A DNA stretch of 64,000 nt. Source: Natronoflexus pectinivorans (GTDB lineage Bacteria; Bacteroidota; Bacteroidia; Bacteroidales; Marinilabiliaceae). The position numbers and the translations under genes are program-made. Of this stretch, positions 1-8,599 are shown in pieces. The first letter of the stretch is position 1; each line of letters begins with the position of its first letter. The notes beneath the pieces are model-generated. The model was not told the DNA's origin and searched no databases. It saw only the letters and a list, made by a program, of their open reading frames with translations. The stretch spans positions 1 through 64,000 of the forward strand of contig NZ_SLWK01000015.1 of NCBI RefSeq assembly GCF_004345615.1. Reading direction: 5' to 3'.

Positions 1-2
1 AC

Positions 3-68
3 ACCTACAAAGAAACTTTACTACTAAGTGAAGAACAAAATCAACTCGCAAAATTATTTGAATTTTAA
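3..68 (+). CDS. C-terminal end of an unidentified protein (partial)
   Basis: Reading frame 3 is open from the window edge to a TAA stop at 66-68 and encodes about 21 residues ending in LAKLFEF. The other two plus-strand frames stop earlier, and a strong hairpin terminator follows within 60 nt, which fits the end of a real gene. The fragment is too short to name. Its upstream part lies outside the window. Confidence 0.5.
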   Translation, partial: TYKETLLLSEEQNQLAKLFEF

Positions 69-121
69 TTTGGGTGTCCCAGTGAGGAACTCAGGAAAAA
101 TCTGACTTTAAGGGTTAAAAG

Positions 122-151
122 AAAACCATGCAACATACGTTGCATGGTTTT
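122..151. terminator. Bidirectional hairpin terminator
   Basis: A perfect 13-bp inverted repeat (122-134 against 139-151) encloses the loop ATAC and is flanked by A and T runs on both strands. It lies between the plus-strand gene ending at 68 and the minus-strand siaC gene ending at 210, so it can serve both. Confidence 0.8.
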
Positions 152-209
152 ATATAAATATCAATTAGTTATTCCTTTTTCAGAATTCCCCAGAAACAGA
201 AATAGCCCG

Positions 210-590
210 TTACTCTTCCATCTCAATCATGGTAAAAGGAATGTTTATAATCGACTGGTAATCCTCGCCAGCCTCAAACATGTCCTCATCATCCTCCTCG
301 TAATACCAATTTATGTGTACTTTACTTCCTTTTTTGTAAATCAGTTCAAGTTTCTTAAAAATATCAAGAATACACTTTGAAGAACTTGTATTAAAATATT
401 CAAGTTGAACATTCACGCTTGTAGAATCAAAAGGTTGATTTCCATATGAATCAAGCCAATCAATAAGAGGCTTATAAAACTCAACTGAATTCTCGGGAAT
501 GGATCGACCTTTGATTTCGATTAATCCTTTTTCTCCATCTAATCGAACATAAGGAGTCTTAGGACTCCCTTCGCGAATAATTGTTTCCAT
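210..590 (-). CDS. siaC: SiaC-family regulatory phosphoprotein (DUF1987)
   Basis: This small acidic protein matches the SiaC/DUF1987 family. In Pseudomonas, SiaC is phosphorylated by the kinase SiaB and dephosphorylated by the PP2C phosphatase SiaA, and the unphosphorylated form activates the diguanylate cyclase SiaD. The family signatures TPYVRLDGEKG and PENSVEFYKPLIDW are visible, as is the phosphoacceptor segment EYFNTSSSK. Starting at the second Met (590) gives 126 residues and puts the acceptor threonine at position 68, the number used for Pseudomonas SiaC; a start at 599 adds only MNN. The gene lies 9-18 nt downstream of the SiaB-like kinase gene, so the two are surely cotranscribed. 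No SiaA- or SiaD-like gene is in the window, so the output in this organism is unknown. Confidence 0.88.
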   Translation of the reverse strand: METIIREGSPKTPYVRLDGEKGLIEIKGRSIPENSVEFYKPLIDWLDSYGNQPFDSTSVNVQLEYFNTSSSKCILDIFKKLELIYKKGSKVHINWYYEEDDEDMFEAGEDYQSIINIPFTMIEMEE

Positions 591-608
591 ATTGTTCAAC
601 CGTGTTAT

Positions 609-1160
609 TTAGCTAATATAAACATCTAAGGAAAAAAACAGGTATTCATCGTCATGTGGATAAAGCATATATTCCAATTTGTTTCCGGTTTTTCTAACTA
701 TATCCAACATGCCTAACCCTCCTCCTCCTTTCAATGTAATCTCTTCATTTCCTAATATATCTCTGTAAATTGATCTGACTTCTTCGTCTGACAGGGAATT
801 CACCTGGTCAATTCTGTCTTTAATAATACTTATTTTATCTATAAGCACAAAATTTCCGGTTGAAATGCGATAAAAGGAATTATCTCTTGCGAGTATTATC
901 ACACCAAACTTCGGAACCGAATCAACTTTTGCAGTGACGGGAGGTACATCTACATGGTGAAATAAATTCTGAATGCACTCAACAAAAACATTGTAAACTT
1001 TTTTCCTTGTTTTATTCTTTTCATTCTTCAAATTCAAGTAGGATTCAATGCTATCCAATGCATCCGTTATTTTGTCGGAAGAGACATCCCCTACATATTT
1101 AAGGATGACTTCACCTTGCATTTTTTGTGCTATCCATTTATCTAAATCAAACCCCATCAC
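609..1160 (-). CDS. siaB: SiaB-family serine/threonine kinase (DUF6272)
   Basis: This cytosolic protein of 183 residues has a reduced GHKL/anti-sigma-type ATPase fold. An N-box-like VFVECIQNLFHH lies near residue 58 and a glycine-rich lid LKGGGGLGMLDIVRKTG near residue 143. It matches the SiaB family, whose members phosphorylate the partner SiaC on a threonine. The partner gene follows directly. A TATCTTTG promoter element sits about 30 nt upstream. The assignment is firm at family level; a role in c-di-GMP output or stress signalling is inferred from Pseudomonas. Confidence 0.85.
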   Translation of the reverse strand: MMGFDLDKWIAQKMQGEVILKYVGDVSSDKITDALDSIESYLNLKNEKNKTRKKVYNVFVECIQNLFHHVDVPPVTAKVDSVPKFGVIILARDNSFYRISTGNFVLIDKISIIKDRIDQVNSLSDEEVRSIYRDILGNEEITLKGGGGLGMLDIVRKTGNKLEYMLYPHDDEYLFFSLDVYIS

Positions 1161-1186
1161 TAGTTTGGTATCCGTTAATCTATTAA

Positions 1187-1194
1187 CAAAGATA
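1187..1194 (-). promoter_or_regulatory. Candidate -7 element for siaB-siaC
   Basis: The minus strand reads TATCTTTG, an exact match to the Bacteroidota TAnnTTTG element, about 27 nt before the siaB start. No clear -33 TTG was seen. Confidence 0.5.
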
Positions 1195-1374
1195 AAAATT
1201 TTATGTACTTCCGTGCCTTAATTCCCACGTAATATTACTATTTCACTAGGAATTTTTAATCAAAAATCACCATTTTTTTGGCAAAACCAAAAATATAACA
1301 GATGAAAAAACAGTTTTCTTTGATAAAAAGTGAATTTATGTTAACAAAAAATCGTCGTATAGAGTCAATTGGTA

Positions 1375-2301
1375 CTAAATTCCATCACCTCCAACAAAGC
1401 CTGTCGAACGCCATTTTTCCTGAATAACTTTGCTATTTGGAGGAACATTTGAAGTTATCCATACGTTTCCTCCAATAACGGAGTTGGCACCAATTGTGAT
1501 TCTTCCAAGAATTGTTGCCTGAGAGTATATTACGACGTTATCTTCAACAATTGGGTGACGTGGAATGCCTTTAATGGGATTTCCATTTTCATCCAAAGGA
1601 AAACTTTTAGCACCCAATGTAACCCCTTGGTATATTTTCACGTGATTCCCAATTATAGAAGTAGCGCCAATAACAACCCCGGTACCGTGATCAATTGTAA
1701 AACTATGACCAATTTTTGCTCGTGGATGAATATCTATACCGGTTTCAGAATGTGCCATTTCGGATATTGCACGGGGAATTAACGGCACCCCAAGTTCAAG
1801 TAAAGCATGTGCAATTCGGTAATTAGTAACAGCTCTGATGGCCGGGTAGCAAAATATCACCTCAGCTCTGCTTTTGGCCGCCGGATCACCCAGATAGGCA
1901 GCTTCTACATCAGTAGACATTAAATATCTGATCTCAGGCAATTGAGAGATAAACTGAATGGCCATTTCAGCAGCTTGCTTTTTACCAGCAGCAATTTCAA
2001 ACCTGTCCGCATCATCACATCCAAAACAGAGGCCGGCAAATATCTGCTGACGCAGTTTCTCATACAGTAACTCAACGTTTACGCCAATGTAGTATTCGAT
2101 GCTTGCGGGACGCGCCGGAGAACCGCCAAAATAACCGGGAAAAATAATCTCCCTAACCAAATCTACAATTTCTTCCATTACCTGCATGGATGGCATTGGC
2201 TGATCGGGATAGTGATGGTGACATACCGATTTATATGAGTTCTCGTTTGATAAAGCTTTTATGGTTGTCCTCAGTGCTTCGGGATAAGTGTTTGTGCTCA
2301 T
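1375..2301 (-). CDS. cysE: Serine O-acetyltransferase
   Basis: This enzyme makes O-acetylserine from serine and acetyl-CoA, the first committed step of cysteine synthesis. The N-terminal 160 residues form the helical SATase domain. The C-terminal part is a left-handed beta-helix of hexapeptide repeats, including IDIHPRAKIG, the catalytic region IDHGTGVVIG and IYQGVTLGAKSF. At 308 residues it fits the longer Bacteroidota type. Its start overlaps the stop of the upstream kinase gene by 4 nt, so it is the third gene of the pnuC-kinase-cysE operon. The metabolic link of cysteine to NAD salvage is not obvious and may simply reflect cotranscription. No terminator was found after it. Confidence 0.9.
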   Translation of the reverse strand: MSTNTYPEALRTTIKALSNENSYKSVCHHHYPDQPMPSMQVMEEIVDLVREIIFPGYFGGSPARPASIEYYIGVNVELLYEKLRQQIFAGLCFGCDDADRFEIAAGKKQAAEMAIQFISQLPEIRYLMSTDVEAAYLGDPAAKSRAEVIFCYPAIRAVTNYRIAHALLELGVPLIPRAISEMAHSETGIDIHPRAKIGHSFTIDHGTGVVIGATSIIGNHVKIYQGVTLGAKSFPLDENGNPIKGIPRHPIVEDNVVIYSQATILGRITIGANSVIGGNVWITSNVPPNSKVIQEKWRSTGFVGGDGI

Positions 2302-2861
2302 TTTATTTGAGGTTTTGTTAAAAAACTGTTTACTATCTTAATTGCGAGATCTTTTCGATCATTACCCTGTCCATATACTTTAAACCATGGAATTTTATAG
2401 TATTCCAACGATTCGGCATAACAGTTATAAAAATAATCTCTTCGGGTTCCATTCTCCCTGACTCCATCATCGTTCCACTCGAGATCGGGAGAACATAATA
2501 GAACAAGATCAGGTTTCGTTTGCAAAATTTCTTCATGAAGCCAAACGGGACAGCAGCCAAATACATCTTGAAACCAAATCTTTGTTATAATCAGAAAGGT
2601 ATCAAAAAAAACCGGAAGATTATTCTCTCTATACCTGTTTTGTAATTTTTTATAGATAAAAATTTGTCTGCGCGCAATTGTTTCAACATCACTAAATGTA
2701 TACTTCCGATTTAGACGACTGACATAATCTCTTGCATACTCGGGAATTGCCAATCCATTAAATGCATCAGCCAATTGATTAGAGAGTGTTGACTTGCCGG
2801 ACGCTTCCGGACCGGAAATAACAATTGATAACATCTTATTGTTGGGTTTTATTGAATTCAC
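2298..2861 (-). CDS. Nicotinamide riboside kinase (NadR kinase-domain protein)
   Basis: This 187-residue AAA/P-loop protein has Walker A GPEASGKST near residue 17 and resembles the C-terminal ribosylnicotinamide kinase domain of NadR, without the regulatory or adenylyltransferase domains. It would phosphorylate imported nicotinamide riboside to NMN in the cytosol. It overlaps pnuC upstream and cysE downstream by 4 nt each, which implies translational coupling. The adjacent PnuC transporter supports NR rather than another nucleoside as substrate. Two close Mets exist (2861 and 2834); the first is chosen because it overlaps the pnuC stop. A thiamine-type role (PnuT partner) is less likely because no TPP riboswitch precedes the operon. 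Confidence 0.8.
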   Translation of the reverse strand: MNSIKPNNKMLSIVISGPEASGKSTLSNQLADAFNGLAIPEYARDYVSRLNRKYTFSDVETIARRQIFIYKKLQNRYRENNLPVFFDTFLIITKIWFQDVFGCCPVWLHEEILQTKPDLVLLCSPDLEWNDDGVRENGTRRDYFYNCYAESLEYYKIPWFKVYGQGNDRKDLAIKIVNSFLTKPQIK

Positions 2862-3457
2862 ATATTACGTTTCCATTGATAATATCCAACCACTGCCATA
2901 ATGGTATAAACCAGAAAAAGGAACGAAGTAACATACAGATCCTTATAAATATACATTCCAAAGGATACCGTATTGGCAACAATCCAAATCAACCAGTTCT
3001 CAAGAATTTTACGGGCAAGCATCCATGTTGCAACAATTCCCGCAGCAGTTGTAAAAGCATCTGCAACCGGCAATTCCGATTCGGGAATTGCCAACATTTG
3101 AGGTAATGTTTTCAATGCGACATATATAATCAGCATTATTACAGCAGTAGCTATAAAAAGTAATACAGCCTGTTTTTCTCCTATCGAGGTTGTTGCCAGG
3201 TTTGTTTCAATAGGCTTGTTGCCATTTCTACTCCCCATCCAGTGAAACCAGCCATAAACACTGATAATTAAATAGTAAAATTGCAAACCCATATCGGCAT
3301 ATAAGCGAGATTGGAAAAAAATTATCAGATATAAAAATGAGGTCAGAAACCCAAATAGCCATAGCCAAATATTCTCCCGAATTGACAGATAGAGGTATAT
3401 CAGAGCAAAGAGCGTGCCTGCAAGTTCCATCCAATGAGTTACGATCCAGTTAACCAT
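2858..3457 (-). CDS. pnuC: PnuC-family nicotinamide riboside transporter
   Basis: This 199-residue inner-membrane protein has about seven hydrophobic segments and conserved PnuC features such as LYLSIRENIWLW and the aromatic VYGWFHW region. PnuC proteins move nicotinamide riboside by facilitated diffusion, and phosphorylation by the downstream kinase traps it. It is the first gene of a three-gene operon with 4-nt overlaps. A 10-bp inverted repeat lies about 60 nt upstream of the start. The related PnuT (thiamine) and PnuX (riboflavin) subfamilies cannot be fully excluded by sequence alone; the neighbouring NR kinase decides for nicotinamide riboside. Confidence 0.85.
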   Translation of the reverse strand: MVNWIVTHWMELAGTLFALIYLYLSIRENIWLWLFGFLTSFLYLIIFFQSRLYADMGLQFYYLIISVYGWFHWMGSRNGNKPIETNLATTSIGEKQAVLLFIATAVIMLIIYVALKTLPQMLAIPESELPVADAFTTAAGIVATWMLARKILENWLIWIVANTVSFGMYIYKDLYVTSFLFLVYTIMAVVGYYQWKRNM

Positions 3458-3517
3458 TTAATCAGTTTAGGTGTTTCAAATACCCGGTAGGGTTTATTTT
3501 TTTAATTCATTTTTTGC

Positions 3518-3550
3518 AGCGCAAACAAGAGTTTGTTTGATGTTTGCGCT
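3518..3550 (-). promoter_or_regulatory. Inverted repeat in the pnuC upstream region
   Basis: Arms AGCGCAAACA (3518-3527) and TGTTTGCGCT (3541-3550) are perfectly complementary around a 13-nt spacer. The element lies 61-93 nt upstream of the pnuC start and could be an operator or a leader hairpin. It matches no riboswitch I know. Confidence 0.45.
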
Positions 3551-3628
3551 AAAATTAGTAAAACAGTTCTTATTATCTTTCTTTCAAACAGGAATAATAA
3601 CGATCAATTGCATATGATTATAAATACA

Positions 3629-3656
3629 AAAAGGTTGCTCGTGGGAGCAACCTTTT
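3629..3656 (-). terminator. Terminator of the S41 protease gene
   Basis: A 12-bp stem (3629-3640 with 3645-3656) with loop GTGG has a core of GGTTGCTC and flanking A/T runs. It lies 36 nt past the stop of the S41 protease gene on the minus strand and is followed by T-rich sequence. Confidence 0.85.
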
Positions 3657-3691
3657 CACTGTTTTATAATTAGCTGATAATTCCAATGATA

Positions 3692-5272
3692 TCAATTCAA
3701 TAATTCAACAAATAAATCGCGGTTTTCAATTAACTTAATGGCCTTATGATACACAGAAATAAGCGGATTTAACACCCTGTAATATTCACTTGTTCCCCAT
3801 AAATCCCTTGCAATTAATGCTTTAATCTGAGTCCTGATTAATTGACCTGATACATCCATTCCTTCGCTATCATGAGATATTCCTGCATTTTCACCCTCTT
3901 CAATTAATTTGCTAATTAATTCATCGGGAATTACAAATGTTTCATTAAACTTATGAAAATCGGGAAATTTATCATTGAATCTCCGGCGGTTATTATCCAT
4001 GTATTCCATTGTAACTCTGTTGAGCGTGCCACTGGCAACAATACGTCTGTAGTAATCAGAATACATAGTGGTATCCAATGGGACAAACAGGTCGGGAATG
4101 ATTCCACCACCTCCATACACTACACGACCGCTAACAAGCGTTCTGTAAACCTCTTCACCTTCAAACTGAATGGAATCACCATTGGTCAGTTCCCCGTTTA
4201 AATGACGAAGACCAATTTCGGAACGGTACTCCTTTACGCCATTATTGAATGGCTTTTGAATGCTTCTACCAGAAGGGGTATAATAGTTGGCAATGGTTAA
4301 ACGAATCTCAGAGCCATCGGGCAGACTAAAGGGACGCTGAACCAAACCCTTGCCGAAACTGCGACGACCAATAACCACTCCCCTGTCCCAGTCCTGCACG
4401 GCGCCGGCGACAATTTCACTTGCAGAGGCAGAACCTTCATCAATCATGATCAATAATTCACCTTTTCTCCAAAGTCCACCACGGCTGGAATTGTGTTCTC
4501 TTCGAGGCACTGAATTTCCTTCAGTGTATAGCAGCATTTTATTTGCATCCAGGAACTCATCGGCTATATCCAGTGCAGCTTTGAGGTATCCTCCTCCATT
4601 TCCACGCAAATCAAGTATCAGGTTCTGCATTCCCTGTTGCTTTAATTCCCGCAAAGCTTTAGTAAATTCTTCGTGAGTTGTGGCTGCAAACCTGCTGAGT
4701 TTGATGTAACCTGTTTCCGGGGTAGCCATATAAGATGCATCCAGGCTATATATAGGAATTCTGTCGCGCGTAACAGTAAATTCGAGTATGCCGGGTGTGC
4801 CTTTTCTGTATATTGAGACGGTAACCCGCGTACCTTTTTGTCCTCTCAACATGGAGAAAACATCAGAATTTTGTAATCCAATGGAAGCCACATTTTTACC
4901 ATCAATGGCCACAATACGGTCACCGCTTCTTATTCCAACCTCTTCAGATGGCCCCCCTACAATGGGTGTGATCACCACAAGTGTATCGTTCATAATGGAA
5001 AACTCAATACCAACTCCTTCAAAATTACCATCTAAAGGCTCATTCATAGCCTTTACTTCGTCGGCTGGAATCAAAACCGAATGAGGATCCAGTTTACGAA
5101 GCATGGATTCAATTGCTTCACGAGCAAGCGCGTCACTATCAACTGTATCTACATAGAAATTGGTAATCAATTGCCATGCAATTTGAATATTGTTAAAAGC
5201 CGGGTCGTTGCGTTGTGCCGTTAACAGCGTTAACGGTAATAAGAAAATAAACAATAAACGAAACTTCATCAT
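3692..5272 (-). CDS. S41-family C-terminal processing peptidase
   Basis: This exported protease of 526 residues has an N-terminal signal peptide (hydrophobic residues 5-18, followed by TAQ), a PDZ domain at about 84-165 (FEGVGIEF, GIRSGDRIVAIDG) and a tail-specific protease domain. The SASASE motif at 281-286 and Lys308 in SFGKGLVQ supply the Ser/Lys dyad. A conserved DLRGNGGGYL segment precedes it. The C-terminal 150 residues are an extension common in Bacteroidota members. It probably trims or degrades periplasmic or lipoprotein substrates. It stands alone with its own terminator, and two adjacent start Mets (5272, 5269) are equivalent. Confidence 0.9.
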   Translation of the reverse strand: MMKFRLLFIFLLPLTLLTAQRNDPAFNNIQIAWQLITNFYVDTVDSDALAREAIESMLRKLDPHSVLIPADEVKAMNEPLDGNFEGVGIEFSIMNDTLVVITPIVGGPSEEVGIRSGDRIVAIDGKNVASIGLQNSDVFSMLRGQKGTRVTVSIYRKGTPGILEFTVTRDRIPIYSLDASYMATPETGYIKLSRFAATTHEEFTKALRELKQQGMQNLILDLRGNGGGYLKAALDIADEFLDANKMLLYTEGNSVPRREHNSSRGGLWRKGELLIMIDEGSASASEIVAGAVQDWDRGVVIGRRSFGKGLVQRPFSLPDGSEIRLTIANYYTPSGRSIQKPFNNGVKEYRSEIGLRHLNGELTNGDSIQFEGEEVYRTLVSGRVVYGGGGIIPDLFVPLDTTMYSDYYRRIVASGTLNRVTMEYMDNNRRRFNDKFPDFHKFNETFVIPDELISKLIEEGENAGISHDSEGMDVSGQLIRTQIKALIARDLWGTSEYYRVLNPLISVYHKAIKLIENRDLFVELLN

Positions 5273-5661
5273 ACCTGATTTATTATATTATCCAATTCAC
5301 AAATCGTTCTCTCTGCATATAGTCAAGCAAAAATTAAACCATAATCATTAATTCATTTAACCCTTTAGAAATAAAAGAGAGTTCCATCAGATAAGGAATT
5401 TTATTATGGTTTTAAATAAGAACAGATTATACACCATATGTGTTTACGTTGCATTACCTCTTTCGGTTATGTCAAATATTAAGATGCTTTTATGGTTTCT
5501 TCGCTTATCGCGATGGAAAAATTTTATACAAATCTAATACAATGAAAGTTACATACTTCCAAATAGATCGTTCATTTTTATCCGGATGAAAAAAGTTTAT
5601 TTTTTTTTAACAAAAAACCGGAATCTTAAATTCCGGTTTTCAATAAAATATCATACTAAGA
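5273..5661. other. 389-bp intergenic region, mostly featureless
   Basis: This AT-rich stretch separates the S41 protease gene from the end of guaA, both on the minus strand. It must hold the S41 promoter, but no convincing TAnnTTTG element was found. The only clear structure is the guaA terminator at 5614-5640. No open frame of note was seen. Confidence 0.6.
5614..5640 (-). terminator. Terminator of guaA
   Basis: A perfect 11-bp stem with core CCGGAAT (5614-5624 with 5630-5640) and loop CTTAA is followed on the minus strand by a long T run. It lies 22 nt after the guaA stop. Confidence 0.9.
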
Positions 5662-7191
5662 TTATTCCCATTCGATGGTAGCCGGTGGTTTTGAACTGAT
5701 ATCATACACGACCCTGTTAACCCCTCTTACTTTGTTGATGATTTCGTTGGATATGCGACTTAAAAACTCATATGGCAAATGAACCCAGTCAGCAGTCATT
5801 CCATCTGTGGACTGCACAGCTCTGAGTGCTACCACACTCTCGTACGTTCGCTCATCACCCATAACACCAACCGATTGAACAGGCAACAACATGGCTCCGG
5901 CTTGCCACACTTTATCGTACAATCCATTAGACTTTAATCCTTCAATGAATATATGATCCACCTCCTGAAGAAGCGTAACCTTTTCAGGTGTGATATCACC
6001 TAAAATACGTATGGCCAAGCCGGGACCCGGGAATGGATGACGTCCAAGTATGGTAGGGGAAATCTTCATTTCGTGGCCAACCCTGCGAACTTCGTCTTTA
6101 AATAATAGTCTTAACGGCTCAACTACTTTCAGATTCATTTTCTCGGGCAAACCTCCAACATTATGGTGAGACTTTATGGTGACCGAAGGACCATTGACTG
6201 AAACAGACTCAATGACATCAGGGTAAATAGTCCCCTGAGCGAGCCACTTAACATCTTTAATCTTTTTTGCCTCACCATCAAACACCTCGATAAAAAGACG
6301 TCCGATGATCTTTCTTTTGGTCTCCGGATCACTCACACCCTTTAACTCTCCAAGGAAAAGGTCTTTTGCATTTACACCAATCACATTCAATCCCATATGT
6401 TTATAGGATTCAAGCACATTTTCGTACTCATTTTTGCGCAGCAATCCCTGATCCACAAAAATACAAGTCAAATTGTTGCCTATGGCTCTATGTAACAGAA
6501 TGGCTGCCACCGAACTGTCAACCCCACCGGAAAGTCCTAAAACTACTTTATCGTTTCCAAGTTGACTTTTCAGCGAATCTATGGTGCTTTCTACAAAAGA
6601 AGCAGGACTCCAATCCTGGATACACCCGCAGATATCAATTAAAAAATTATACAAAATCTGAGTCCCCTGGATGGTATGATAAACCTCAGGATGAAATTGT
6701 ATGCCGTAAATATTTTTTTCAGCAACATGATATCCCGCAACTTTAACATCCTTTGTACTTGCAATGATTTCAAATCCATCGGGCAACTGCATGATGGTAT
6801 CACCATGTGACATCCAAACCTGACTACTGTCTTCAACTTCTAGAAAAAGTTTACTCTTATTATCTACAAATTCAAGATTGGCACGTCCATACTCCCGTGA
6901 ATCAGAGGCTTCAACCACTCCGCCGTATGATTGGGCAAGGTATTGTGCACCGTAACAAACACCTAAAACGGGCAGTTTTCCAATGATATGGTTTAACTGG
7001 GGAATTGGGGCATTTTCATCGCGAACACTGGATGGACTTCCGGATAATATGACCCCCTTTACCGTTTCATCCAACTCAGGTACATGATGATAAGGATGGA
7101 TTTCACAATATACGTTATGTTCTCTTACGCGTCGGGCAATCAACTGTGTGTATTGTGATCCGAAATCAAGAATGATGATTTTGTTCTGCAT
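5662..7191 (-). CDS. guaA: GMP synthase (glutamine-hydrolysing)
   Basis: The enzyme converts XMP to GMP with ATP and glutamine. The class I amidotransferase domain (residues 1-190) carries the nucleophile Cys79 in GVCYGAQ, with His167 and Glu169 in IQFHPEVY. The ATP-pyrophosphatase P-loop SGGVDSS is at 221-227. The C-terminal dimerisation domain ends in the family-typical PATIEWE. Its 509 residues match the usual length. A TATATTTG element 45-52 nt upstream suggests its own promoter, although rnz is only 78 nt upstream on the same strand. A strong terminator follows. Confidence 0.97.
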   Translation of the reverse strand: MQNKIIILDFGSQYTQLIARRVREHNVYCEIHPYHHVPELDETVKGVILSGSPSSVRDENAPIPQLNHIIGKLPVLGVCYGAQYLAQSYGGVVEASDSREYGRANLEFVDNKSKLFLEVEDSSQVWMSHGDTIMQLPDGFEIIASTKDVKVAGYHVAEKNIYGIQFHPEVYHTIQGTQILYNFLIDICGCIQDWSPASFVESTIDSLKSQLGNDKVVLGLSGGVDSSVAAILLHRAIGNNLTCIFVDQGLLRKNEYENVLESYKHMGLNVIGVNAKDLFLGELKGVSDPETKRKIIGRLFIEVFDGEAKKIKDVKWLAQGTIYPDVIESVSVNGPSVTIKSHHNVGGLPEKMNLKVVEPLRLLFKDEVRRVGHEMKISPTILGRHPFPGPGLAIRILGDITPEKVTLLQEVDHIFIEGLKSNGLYDKVWQAGAMLLPVQSVGVMGDERTYESVVALRAVQSTDGMTADWVHLPYEFLSRISNEIINKVRGVNRVVYDISSKPPATIEWE

Positions 7192-7235
7192 TTGTGTATA
7201 TCTTAATATTGATTTTTATTTTCTGAATGGTGTCG

Positions 7236-7243
7236 CAAATATA
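7236..7243 (-). promoter_or_regulatory. Candidate -7 element for guaA
   Basis: The minus strand reads TATATTTG, an exact TAnnTTTG match in the 78-nt gap between rnz and guaA. The -33 region is weak. Confidence 0.45.
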
Positions 7244-7269
7244 ATGAGAATCAATCAAATTATATGATT

Positions 7270-8202
7270 CTATAGGTTTGGAATGTACGGAATTTCAAAA
7301 ACCCTACCCTCTTTTGCAAGTTGAGTATTTGGAAAAACTGATTGTGCTTGTTGCTGAAAGGGATCCAAATCGAAATACCGGGTACTGAAATGACCTATTA
7401 TTAATTTTTTAACTTCCGCTTTAAGGGCAAGCAGTGCAGCCTGTTTGGCTGTGCTGTGAAAAGTAGATTTAGCAAGAGATTCCTTGTCATCAAGAAAAGT
7501 AGCTTCATGATACATTAAATCAACTCCCCTTATCTGGTCAATAATCTTTTCATTATAGGCAGTATCGGAGCAAAAAGCATAGCTTCTGGGTGGAGCAGCA
7601 GGTTTGGTGAGCTTTTCATTCGGAACCACTTCACCCTCAATGGTAGTAAAGTCTTCACCTTTTTTAATGAGCGCTATTGATTTTAAAGGTACTTGATAAA
7701 AATCAAGCATATCACGGATCACATGTTTGTCGCGCGGCTTTTCCCTGAAAAGAAAGCCACATGTAGGAATGCGGTGTTTCATGGGAATGGTTTCCACACT
7801 AATCTTGTCATCATCGTAAATAATTTCCTGTTGATGGGGATCAATGGCATGAAATACCACCTTGAAAGAGATGTCTCTACAGAAATAGTCAATTTGTGGC
7901 TTAAATACCTTATGAAGATCAGCGTGACCATAAATATGCAAATCAGGTTTACGTCCAAGAAGGCTGAATGTGGAAATTAATCCAATCAAACCAAAGCAAT
8001 GATCCCCATGCAGATGAGAAATAAAAATGTGATTGATTCGGTTAAACCGAATCTTGTTTCGTCGCAGTTGAAGTTGTGTGCCTTCGCCACAATCGATTAA
8101 AAAAAACCGCTCAGATGCATTGAGCACCTGAGCGGTTGGGAATCTTTCTGATGTGGGTAATGCTGAATTGCTTCCTAAAATTGTTACAGAAAATTGCATC
8201 AA
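7270..8202 (-). CDS. rnz: Ribonuclease Z (tRNA 3'-processing endonuclease)
   Basis: This metallo-beta-lactamase-fold nuclease cuts 3' trailers from tRNA precursors that lack an encoded CCA. The zinc motif HLHGDH is at 63-68, after the N-terminal GSNSALPTS region. The later motifs FCSDTAY, YHEATF and HFSTRY are present. Its 310 residues match the short bacterial form. The three tRNA-Asp genes in this window lack encoded CCA and would need this activity. The gene begins 13 nt after the STAS gene, in the rpsA-STAS-rnz series. Confidence 0.95.
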   Translation of the reverse strand: MMQFSVTILGSNSALPTSERFPTAQVLNASERFFLIDCGEGTQLQLRRNKIRFNRINHIFISHLHGDHCFGLIGLISTFSLLGRKPDLHIYGHADLHKVFKPQIDYFCRDISFKVVFHAIDPHQQEIIYDDDKISVETIPMKHRIPTCGFLFREKPRDKHVIRDMLDFYQVPLKSIALIKKGEDFTTIEGEVVPNEKLTKPAAPPRSYAFCSDTAYNEKIIDQIRGVDLMYHEATFLDDKESLAKSTFHSTAKQAALLALKAEVKKLIIGHFSTRYFDLDPFQQQAQSVFPNTQLAKEGRVFEIPYIPNL

Positions 8203-8215
8203 AGAATCTCCTTAA

Positions 8216-8572
8216 CTATTTTGACTGCAAAGATTTACGCATTACTTCAATGCCATCTTCAGCAGTGGGAGCAATATTGATGACCGTGTTTAATTGTGAA
8301 ACGGAAATCAATCTTTCAACGGCAGGCTGCAAACCAGCCAACACAAATACCCCATCACTATTTTTGCATAATCTGTTGGCAACCAATATGGCACTCAAAC
8401 CGGATGAGTCACAATAAGTACATTTACTTAAATCCAAAAGAATATTCTTTTCATTGTTTCCAGCCAGCAGAACAAGTTCTGACTTCAGGCCGGGGGCAAC
8501 AGTTGTGTCAAGCTTCTCCTTTTGAACCTTCACCAGGATGAAGTCATCCAGTTTGTCGATCTTAAAATCCAT
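8216..8572 (-). CDS. STAS-domain protein, anti-sigma factor antagonist type
   Basis: This 118-residue single STAS domain resembles SpoIIAA/RsbV. The phosphorylatable serine lies in CDSSGLSA (Ser56/Ser57). Family members bind and neutralise anti-sigma kinases or act as switch adaptors. It lies 27 nt after rpsA and 13 nt before rnz on the same strand, a translation/RNA context that does not reveal its partner. No anti-sigma kinase is adjacent. The SiaB/SiaC pair at the window start is another phospho-switch, but I infer no link. Confidence 0.85.
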   Translation of the reverse strand: MDFKIDKLDDFILVKVQKEKLDTTVAPGLKSELVLLAGNNEKNILLDLSKCTYCDSSGLSAILVANRLCKNSDGVFVLAGLQPAVERLISVSQLNTVINIAPTAEDGIEVMRKSLQSK

Positions 8573-8599
8573 GTTGATTTAACAGTTAATTAAATAATT

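Noticed and set aside
144-380. 78-residue plus-strand frame antisense to siaC
   Set aside because: It begins inside the terminator hairpin and overlaps the well-supported siaC gene on the other strand; it is a shadow frame.
3458-3600. TPP or NAD-type riboswitch before pnuC
   Set aside because: No CTGAGA/ACCTGA-type thi-box motif is present on the minus strand and no other known class is recognisable; only a simple inverted repeat is supported.
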